Program-made: the position numbers and the translations under genes
Part shown: positions 7,116-13,166 of the stretch, one piece after another
How positions within the stretch are numbered: position 1 is the first letter of the stretch
Layout of the letters: each line of letters opens with the position of its first letter
Source: Pavlovales sp. CCMP2436
Lineage: Eukaryota; Haptophyta; Pavlovophyceae; Pavlovales
Direction of reading: 5' to 3'
Assembly: GCA_026770615.1 (NCBI GenBank)
Contig: MU631415.1
Coordinates: 68,762 to 81,927, forward strand
DNA length: 13,166 nucleotides
The notes under the pieces: generated by a model
Databases searched by the model: none
What the model saw: the letters and a program-made list of their open reading frames with translations, nothing else
Told to the model about the DNA's origin: nothing

Positions 7116-8518
7116 ATGCGTTTGCTTGGCGCGGAGGCGATACCGCGCCTTGGCGAGTTCAACGCACAGGACCTTGCGAACACCGCGTGGGCGTTTGCGA
7201 CGCTCGGCATGCCTGACCCTCGGCTCTTTGATGCGATCGTGCGCAAGAGCGAGCAGCGCATAGGCAGCTTTAAGCCGCAGGAACTCGCCTATCTCGCCCG
7301 GGCGTTTGTGACGCTCGGCACGCCTGCGCCTCAGCTCTTCGAAGCGATCGCGCGCGAGAGCGAGCAGCGCATCAGCAGCTTTAGGCCGCAGGAACTTGCC
7401 AACACCGCTTGGACGTTTGCAACGCTCGGCATGCCTGCGCCTCCGCTCTACGACGCGATCGCGCGCGAGAGCGAACAGCGCATCGGCAGCTTTAACCCGC
7501 AGAACCTCGCCAACACCGCGTGGGCGTTTGCGACGCTCGGCACGCCTGCGCCTCAGCTCTTCGACGCGATCGCGCGCGAGAGCGAGTAGCGCATCGGCAG
7601 CTTCAACCCGCAGGAACTCGCCAACACCGTGTGGGCCTTTACTATCGCTGGCACGGCAGATTGGGGTGCGCTCGTGAAGGCTGTCAGCGCTCGTGCAGCC
7701 GAGATGGGCCTGGCCGCCTTCAGCGGTGACAATGGCGCCAGCTGCACCAGTTCAACCTCGGTGTCGAGCTCGAGGCATGCCCGCTTACCGAGCTGCTCGC
7801 GCCCATCGGGCTGCGGGACGCGTGCAGGCAGGCAATGGCGGATGAGAAGCCGGAACGTTCTTCAAAGCTTCACAAGAACGTGTCAAGCGAACTGACGCGC
7901 ATGGGCATCGCGCACACGAACAAGCTGTGCTTGCCTCGCCTCGGCTACCACGTCGACATTGCCATCTCGCCCATCGCCACAGCTAGCATGCCGAGCACAG
8001 CAGCTGGCGGCGGCACTTTAGATCAGCCGCTCGACGAGGTTGCTGCTCGCGCTAGAAAGGCCGTGTGCGTAGCGACGGCCGAATATATGGGAATCGTGAT
8101 CGAGGTTGACGGGCCGTCTCACTACGACGACGAGTGGCGGCTCCGCCCTGTGTCAGAGATGATCCGTCGCCACCTCGCGCTTGCGGGCTGGGCCGTGCTC
8201 ACGGTGCCGTACTGGGAGTGGGACGCGCTCAAGGGCCAAGCTCGCACAGCCTACTTCCAGGAGCTCCTCGCGCGCACCAATCTCTCCATCGCGCCGAGTC
8301 CCTCGCCTGCGCAGCCGGAGGTGGTGCGGAGCTGGCTGCCGCTGCCGCCCGACGCAGCTCTGCCGCCGGGGGATTGCCCGCCGCCAGTTTGCAACCCGCA
8401 GCGCAGGCCGCAGCGCAGGCAGCCCAGGAGCCGCAGCTGGGAACCCCCCGTACTGCCCCGAACGCGGTTGGCGCGGCTTCGCCGTCGACACGCCAGCCAC
8501 AGGTGCCGGTGCGCGTGA
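7116..8518 (+). pseudogene. RAP-domain protein with 37-residue helical repeats, disrupted
   Basis: RAP proteins with OPR/FAST-like helical repeats generally bind organelle RNA. Tandem 111-bp units start at 7173, 7284, 7395, 7506 and 7617, each reading roughly LANTAWAFATLGTPAPQLF then DAIARESEQRIGSFNPQ. In the fourth unit the Gln codon CAG of ESEQRI is TAG (7587-7589), and the frame continues perfectly behind it. Between about 7722 and 7742 the reading frame shifts by one base: it resumes as LHQFNLGVELEACPLTELL and runs through the RAP domain (MGIVIEVDGPSHYDDEWRLR, GWAVLTVPYWEW, AYFQELLA) to a TGA at 8516. Further protein-like stretches in shifted frames (KRVVALLVERVPGFAAKRGE at about 8585-8645; GDQLAQKIELELALLAAELG to a stop at 8801) suggest more breaks. 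The start is uncertain; the ATG at 7116 is simply the first in frame. Confidence 0.75.
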
Positions 8519-9290
8519 CGGCGCGGAGCCCCGCCGTGAGCCCAGCCGCCACGGTGGCGGGGAGGGGAGCTCCGCGGTGCCAGCCAAGCGCGTGGTCGCT
8601 CTGCTTGTGGAGCGGGTGCCCGGATTCGCTGCCAAGCGAGGCGAGGCCCTGTGCGCGCATCTCCGCTCGAGGGACCCATTTGACCTCTGTGGGTGGAGCT
8701 GCGTTGCGCGGGTGTTGGTGACCAGCTGGCGCAGAAAATCGAGCTCGAGCTCGCCCTGCTCGCCGCGGAGCTGGGCGAGCAGGGTGAAGACCTGACCGAA
8801 TAAAGCGTGCCCGGGCGCGACGGCGATCAATGGCCTACCTGGAGGACCTCCTCGCGCGCACGGGACTCTCGGAGCCAGAGCGCAGCTGTGCATCCTGGAG
8901 CCGCTATCTTTCACCTTAAACAGGCTGTGTAGTTCCTCAGTCAGGCTCAATCTACTTATCTATATTTCATTGAAATGATGAGCGAACGCACGTATCTGCT
9001 CACCAATCACAATACCTTATATTAATATATAAAAATGAAGGCGGGGGACTTCTGGAAGAATGGCGGCATGCTTTGTGTTGCCAAGTTCCTGACCACATAC
9101 AGATTGTCAGACACACTGACACACACACAGTTTTGTAGCCCGCCCTGGTCCGGGGCATAGCGGGCCACTAGACTTCTTACGGTCGGACTAATCCAAACAG
9201 TACTAGTAGAAAGAGAATGGCAGTCAATGAAGCTCAATGAGCTGGCTGGCCTGATAGACAATTCTAGTTGTAGTGAGATTGAGCCATAGT
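8519..9290. other. Region downstream of the RAP pseudogene, no intact gene
   Basis: It holds decayed continuation of the RAP gene up to about 8803, then a small frame at 8830-8919 reading MAYLEDLLARTGLSEPERS, which resembles the RAP-domain end AYFQELLARTNLS. Beyond 8920 the sequence is AT-richer, with a short CA run near 9117-9130, and has no supported gene. A long minus-strand frame covering 8153-8950 looks like an antisense shadow. Confidence 0.5.
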
Positions 9291-9295
9291 GCACT

Positions 9296-10228
9296 GGCTC
9301 CAGCTCCGGTCATGGCCAGCCAGTACATGTGTATTCCGTCTTTTATGTGTGTGGCGAGCCGGAGGCGCCCGGCCGGCAGGCCCCCTCGCCGGGAGGCGTT
9401 GAAAAAAATTAGGGTCTTCTATTTTAGCCATTTTTAGACCGTTTAGCTCATGTAATAGTGCAGTTCAGTCCGCCGGCTTCTTTATCCCCTTGGCGCGGTA
9501 ACCCGCGCGGAGCCACGGATAGCCTTGGTGGGGGGTAGGCGGCAAGTCGTTTGCTCACCAACGCGCGCATTTCCCATCTGCCGAGAGCTCGCGCGCGGCC
9601 AGCGACGCGTACGCCAAGGGTCCCGCGTCCGTTAGAAGCGTCCCGGCTGGGGTCCTTGAGCGTCAAGGCGGGACCGCTCGCGGACACTTGTGCTCATTCA
9701 CGCGGCGACCTGCGCGAGCACAAGCACTCGCCGCGCGTAAGGCGGGCCGGGCGGCCAAGCAGCAAGCTGCGGTCTGCACTCAGCATGGAGCACGGCTCTT
9801 CGTGCCTCGTCGGCCGCGCACGAGCGCGTGGGCAAGATGTGCGGACACGTAGAACGGACGCGGGGCGCACGCATGTTCTCCAGCGGACGGCTGATAGTAG
9901 CCGCGCGCCTCACCGCATCTAGGTCTCGCATAAGCGCGGCACAAGTCGCTGTTTAAGCGCATTGTGAAGCGGGACTGCGGGAGCTCCGCATTTTAAAAAG
10001 GTTTCATAAAAAGAAATCACGATGGCGGACACCCCCAATACGTGACATACCGATGGATAGGTCGAGAACACTAAGATACTGGATGAACCTTCGATAGGGA
10101 CCATGGAACTAGTGAGGGCATCATCGAAAGCTTTCTAACGGTACCCCCATCTCCGCCTGGCTCCCAGGGGTGCTCTTAATACACACTCCCTATGGGCCTG
10201 CTGGCTGGCCATGACCGGATCTGGAGCC
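9296..10228. mobile_element. 933-bp non-autonomous element with 28-bp TIRs and 5-bp target duplication
   Basis: The termini 9296-9323 and 10201-10228 are inverted copies with one mismatch (GGCTCCAGCTCCGG against GGCTCCAGATCCGG, both continuing TCATGGCCAGCCAG). GCACT occurs directly outside both ends (9291-9295 and 10229-10233), as expected for a target-site duplication. No transposase-like frame was recognised inside; the internal open frames are Arg/Ala-rich and look non-coding. The element sits 28 bp downstream of the kdsA stop codon, so it may contribute to that gene's 3' UTR or polyadenylation. The superfamily is not assigned. Confidence 0.8.
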
Positions 10229-10256
10229 GCACTTACAAATACATAAATCTGAGCGC

Positions 10257-11813
10257 TCATCTCCTCCCCCCGTTGGACGCGCGTCCGATCGCAGCGAGCT
10301 CAAGCACAAGCGGCTCGAGCTGTTCGAACGGCAGCTGCACCGCCGCGTCACTCAGCGCCTGCTCCGGCCGGTCGTGCGTCTCGAGAAAAAAGCCGTCGAC
10401 GCCGACCGCCGCGGCCATGCGCGCGATAGTGGGCACGAAGCGACGACCACCACCGGTTGTGCCGGTGCCTGCGGACGAGGGTGGGCTCTGCACGGCGTGG
10501 GTCGCGTCCATCACGATGAGCGCGTCGGGCGCGGCCTCGCGCATCAGCTCGAGGTTGCGGCAGTCGACAACGAGGTCGTCGTAGACAAAAGTGGTGCCTC
10601 TCTCGGTGAGCATCACGTGCTCGCCGCCCGCCTGCCGCGGCTTGTCCGCTGCGTGGCCCATCACGCCGGCCGACGCGAACTGCCCCTTCTTGACGTTGAC
10701 GGGCAGGCCCGACTGCGCCGCCGCGACTAGCAGGTCGGTCTGGCGGCAGAGGAAGGCCAGGATCTGCAGCACATCGACCACCTGCATTTTGAGACGAGCG
10801 AGAAGCAGCGGCGGCCGATCAGCGCGCGCCAGTCAGAGAGTCGTCGATTGTTGTGTGTCTGATCAGCCTCAGTGGAGGGGACGGTATCCGTGTGCTCTGC
10901 TAAGGTCCCTTGATCCGAGTGTTCTCGCAACGCTTGGGTCAATTTGGAGACCTGTCAGGAGACGGACGTATAAGCTCAGATGACGACGAGGGGATGATGA
11001 CGCTATCCGTGTGCTCGGGAATGGTCCTAGGCTAACATTGTGTTGTTGCTGCACCACTGGGAGACTGGGAGACCTTTACGGGGCCGGACATTTTTCTATA
11101 CATTTACACACCGGGCGCGGGGGCCGGGGCGCACACACTCACACCCTTTGGTGTGTGTGCTGGTGCATGAGGGTTTGGGTCGATCGCTCGACCTCGGCCT
11201 GACGTCGACCAAGCCAGTGACGGAACAACACCTGTCGAACCATGCTGGGCCGCTAATATATATATATTTACACACCTCGGCAACGGGCCCGACCTGCCAG
11301 CACTCGTGCACGTCCGTGATCACCGGCAGCCCACTCGCGCGCTTGATCTCCTCGAACGCGCGCAGCGAGGCGTCGAGTCCCAGCCCGCGCGGGCTGACCG
11401 CCAAGGTGCCGTTCGCCTTGTCGAACGAGGTCTTGTAGACGACGGGGATGCCCGTGCGCACCTTGTAAAACGCGGAAGGGGGGCATTGGCAATGACTCCC
11501 GCCCGTCTCTCTTCACAGAGGGATATTCAGCGGTGGGGACGGTATCCGTGTGCTTTGCTACCCTCGGCCCGATCGTTTTCTAAGCGCTTGGTGAGCTGGT
11601 GGGTCAGGGGACGGACGTTAATCTAGATATTTGCACGCGTACCGAGAGGCTGGCGAGCGCATCCGACATGAACAGCGCGTGCTCGAGCGACTCGAGCGCG
11701 CTCGGGCCTGAGATCAGGAAGAAGGGCGAGGCGCCGCGCAGCCGCGCGAAGAGCGCGTCCGCGGACTTTGCCCCAGGGTTCAGCGCCGTTGCCGAGGCGG
11801 TCGAGCGCAGCAC
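10257..11813 (-). CDS. kdsA: 2-dehydro-3-deoxyphosphooctonate aldolase (KDO-8-phosphate synthase) homologue, three exons
   Basis: The family condenses phosphoenolpyruvate with arabinose 5-phosphate to KDO-8-phosphate, a precursor of cell-wall KDO in plants and some algae. Exons: 11643-11813, 11276-11461 and 10257-10781, all GT-AG and phase 0, giving about 293 residues (bacterial KdsA is about 284). Landmarks: PFFLISGPSALES (30-42), YKTSFDKAN (66-74), PVITDVHE (103-110), VVDVLQILAFLCRQTDLL (120-137), VNVKKGQF (147-154), DATHAVQ (211-217), GGGRR (229-233), FFLETHDRPE (250-259). His214, Glu253 and Asp264 match the active-site positions. Several other conserved residues are changed (see findings). 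No in-frame ATG precedes the conserved block: the listed 5' end is a GTG, so the true start is probably in an upstream exon joined near the AG at 11813-11814. An expressed divergent paralogue and a young pseudogene are both possible. Confidence 0.85.
10871..10971 (-). mobile_element. Introner-like element in kdsA intron 2 (short copy a2)
   Basis: On the plus strand GGGGACGGTATCCGTGTGCT at about 10877 and CGCTTGG plus GTCAGG-GACGGACGT towards the other end match kdsA intron 1 (11531-11620). It abuts copy b2 at 10970. Along the transcript its 3' end reads CACACGGATACCGTCCCC then CCACTGAG, the same terminal block as copy b2. Confidence 0.6.
10970..11109 (-). mobile_element. Introner-like element in kdsA intron 2 (copy b2)
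   Basis: 140-bp partner of 1272-1411 in transportin intron 3, with 12 mismatches and no gaps by hand alignment. Along the transcript it begins GTGTGTAAATGTATAGAAAA preceded by a G, which looks like a complete splice donor although it lies in mid-intron. It contains GCACACGGATAGCGTC near its 3' end, as do the short copies. Confidence 0.75.
11123..11253. mobile_element. Half copy of the 314-bp TA-flanked inverted-repeat element in kdsA intron 2
   Basis: Aligns without gaps to 3393-3523 with 10 mismatches in 131 positions (hand count). It includes the complete right terminal arm, ending CATGCTGGGCCGC next to TA (11254-11255), but the left arm is missing and copy b2 lies near where it would continue. 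Between its end and exon 2 there are only 22 bp, which form the intron's donor GTGTGTAAATATATATATAT. Confidence 0.75.
11462..11642 (-). mobile_element. kdsA intron 1, largely an introner-like element (copy a1)
   Basis: The 181-nt intron starts GTACGCGTGCAAATATCTAG along the transcript and continues TTAACGTCCGTCCCCTGAC. Its centre and 3' part (GCACACGGATACCGTCCCC) match copy a2 of intron 2. Only the last 65-70 nt before the acceptor ACAAG are not shared. Splice sites are supported by exact KdsA family spacing across the junction (SLS|VRTGIP). Confidence 0.7.
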
Positions 11814-12315
11814 TATGCCGCCATTTTTATAACTAACTTGTCACGCGCCACCGCATTTAAAAATCGATTGCATTTTTGGGATATGAACGTGCATACAGCA
11901 GGTGGTGGACAGTCAGACCTCAAACCCCTGTCAGGCACACTCCCAGAACGGCATCCCAACGCGTCAAACCGTGTCTCCTGTCGGTGGTTGCATGCACCCA
12001 CTGTCAGGCTACGGATCAAGCGTGGTGCTGGTCTGGCCGCAGACACTGACTGGACTATCAGTGGTTGATAACCAGTCCGGGCGCAGAGCTGGATTCAGAC
12101 TGTCACGTCGGGATTTTGGGGCTCGTGCCCTCAGTTACCTTCGTGTAAATGTAGGATGTTAGACTTACTTCGACCTGCTTCCCGAGGCTCGTGATCCGAC
12201 TAGCGCTTCAAGGACTAGTCGAGAGAAGGACCAGATCGGCGAACCCAACACCCACGAACCCTCGGGGCCGCCATGGTCGTCCGTGGCGTTCGGCCGGTGT
12301 CCTCCCCCATGCCGC
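11814..12315. other. Region upstream of kdsA, no gene recognised
   Basis: Contains a TTATAAAAATGGCGGCATAG stretch on the minus strand at the 5' edge of kdsA exon 1; the ATG in it is out of frame with KdsA and stops at once. Around 11969-11995 CAAACCGTGTCTCC followed by CGGTGG recurs near 12707-12735, a short repeat. No protein match is seen. Confidence 0.4.
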
Positions 12316-12317
12316 TA

Positions 12318-12483
12318 CAGGGGATCGCGGGCAATAAGAACGGCGCTTTTTGAGGCTGAGGCTGAGTTTCTTAGCAAATTACATACAAAAAATTGTTAAA
12401 TTTTGGTTAAAATTACTATTGAAGGGCAAAAAACGAGGCTCAGTTTCTTAACACGACGGGTTCTTGTTGCCCGCGATTCCCTG
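12318..12483. mobile_element. 166-bp MITE with TA target duplication
   Basis: Terminal inverted repeats: left CAGGGGATCGCGGGCAATAA, right (reverse complement) CAGGGAATCGCGGGCAACAA, both continuing with GAAC. TA lies directly outside each end (12316-12317 and 12484-12485). Inside, GAGGCTGAGTTTCTTA and GAGGCTCAGTTTCTTA form a direct repeat around an AT-rich core. No coding capacity. The end pattern fits Tc1/mariner-derived MITEs. Confidence 0.8.
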
Positions 12484-12692
12484 TATTGCGGGCACTCTCC
12501 ATTTTGTTTCGCTGCGCGACGATGACCGTACAGTCTAGACTTCATTTTTAGCAGGTCTTCGTTTTTTTTGATTTTTACGACTTACTTACTATAGAAAAGG
12601 GCAGCAGGCAGTGGGTCGCAGACATTCTGGCTCAGAAGTGGTCGACTCCGAGCGTGTAGGCGCGACGACGTTCAGTCACCCAGGCGGCATAC

Positions 12693-13166
12693 TTAAGCGC
12701 CGATCCCAAACCGTGTCTCCCTGCGGAGGTGGTACGCGCCCTCAGCCCACTCGTCGGGGTTGCCGTCGTCGTCGTTGTCAGTGCGTGTGCCGCCGCCGTT
12801 GCCGGTGCCGGTGCCGGTGCGCTCCAATCGCGCGCGCGCAATGATGACCTTGGCGTGCCCTCGAAGTGCGCACATGCCGATCTCCTGTCTCATCTTCCAC
12901 AGGAGAGTGCTGCGCGCTTGCGCAGCAGAGGGGGCCCCCATGCGAGCTTGAGCGCTCTTGCACCCATGCTGGCGAGGACCCCGACGAAGGATTCTAGGTC
13001 GTCAGACCACTCGTCGAAGGATCCAATCACGAGGGCGGCGAACGCGGGGCCGCCTGCAGTGCAGAAGGTCTGTGCGCGGGCCTGCATCGGGCCAGTCTGT
13101 CCGGGGGTCGTGTGGAAAAAGTCGCGATCAATCTTGATGAGCTCCGCCATGCGTTCTACCGGAAGC
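12693..13166 (-). pseudogene. Frameshifted coding fragment, possibly the C-terminal part of a retroelement protein
   Basis: From the right edge the minus strand is open down to a TGA at 12890, reading LPVERMAELIKIDRDFFHTT, then PGQTGPMQARAQTF and FAALVIGSFDEWSDDLESFV. Near 12920-12965 the protein-like frame moves by one base and continues as LLWKMRQEIGMCALRGHAKV and IIARARLE, then a low-complexity GTGTG/DNDDDG linker and WAEGAYHLRRETRFGIG, to a stop at 12693. From memory only, the pattern of GP, a hydrophobic block followed by F(D/G)E, then a basic helix ending in ALRGHAK resembles the tail seen behind reverse transcriptases in protist retroelements. No catalytic motif is in view, so the assignment is tentative. 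Confidence 0.35.

Noticed and set aside
7587..7589. TAG read as glutamine (alternative genetic code)
   Set aside because: The sister repeats use CAG at this place, a frameshift follows about 150 bp later, and no other gene in the window has an in-frame TAG at a conserved position. A nonsense mutation is simpler.
7727..7741. A very short GT-AG intron that would repair the RAP frameshift
   Set aside because: The only GT...AG pair that restores the frame is about 16 nt apart, far too short for spliceosomal splicing.
8153..8950. 265-codon minus-strand frame over the RAP domain
   Set aside because: Antisense to a recognisable RAP domain, with Arg/Pro/Ala-rich composition and no motif.
9353..9391. 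GGCGAG / CTCGCC hairpin inside the 933-bp element as a terminator or RNA gene
   Set aside because: Short, imperfect stem in GC-rich sequence; no tRNA or known RNA signature.
1..13166. CRISPR array, prokaryotic operon or tRNA/rRNA genes
   Set aside because: No regularly spaced identical repeats with unique spacers, no tRNA cloverleaf signatures and no rRNA-like stretches were seen; the genes have spliceosomal introns.

Overview
The window reads as nuclear DNA of a unicellular eukaryote, most likely a microalga. Coding blocks are GC-rich and broken by GT-AG introns, and AT-rich spacers, microsatellites and homopolymer G runs lie between them. One gene belongs to the RAP-domain family that carries arrays of near-identical 37-residue helical repeats, a family abundant in haptophyte, pelagophyte and dinoflagellate genomes. 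A KDO-8-phosphate synthase homologue fits a photosynthetic lineage. The exact phylum cannot be fixed from this sequence.

Layout. 335-2034 (minus): first five exons of a transportin (karyopherin beta-2) gene that runs off the left edge. 2035-4474: no recognised gene, but a dense mosaic of repeats: a 314-bp inverted-repeat element with TA ends, four copies of a roughly 100-bp repeat, a cluster of AGGTTGGG motifs and a TA/CA microsatellite. 4475-6446 (minus): dual-specificity phosphatase with an N-terminal four-cysteine module and a Ser/Pro/Arg-rich second exon. 6447-7115: divergent intergenic region. 7116-8518 (plus): RAP-domain repeat protein broken by a nonsense codon and a frameshift. 9296-10228: a 933-bp non-coding element with 28-bp terminal inverted repeats and a 5-bp target duplication, inserted just behind the stop codon of the next gene. 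10257-11813 (minus): three-exon KdsA-type gene with several altered active-site positions. 12318-12483: a 166-bp miniature inverted-repeat element with TA ends. 12693-13166 (minus): frameshifted fragment of a possible retroelement protein entering from the right edge.

The most interesting signal joins these parts. Intron 3 of the transportin gene and intron 2 of the kdsA gene share a 140-bp element (about 91% identical by hand count) in the same orientation relative to transcription. Intron 1 and intron 2 of kdsA share a related shorter element. The 5' part of kdsA intron 2 is also half of the inverted-repeat element found free at 3210-3523. Several copies start with a splice-donor-like GTGTGTAAATAT motif. 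This is the pattern expected of introner elements, meaning mobile DNA that creates or fills introns, with one intron apparently built from nested or tandem insertions. All identities were counted by eye; no searches were run.
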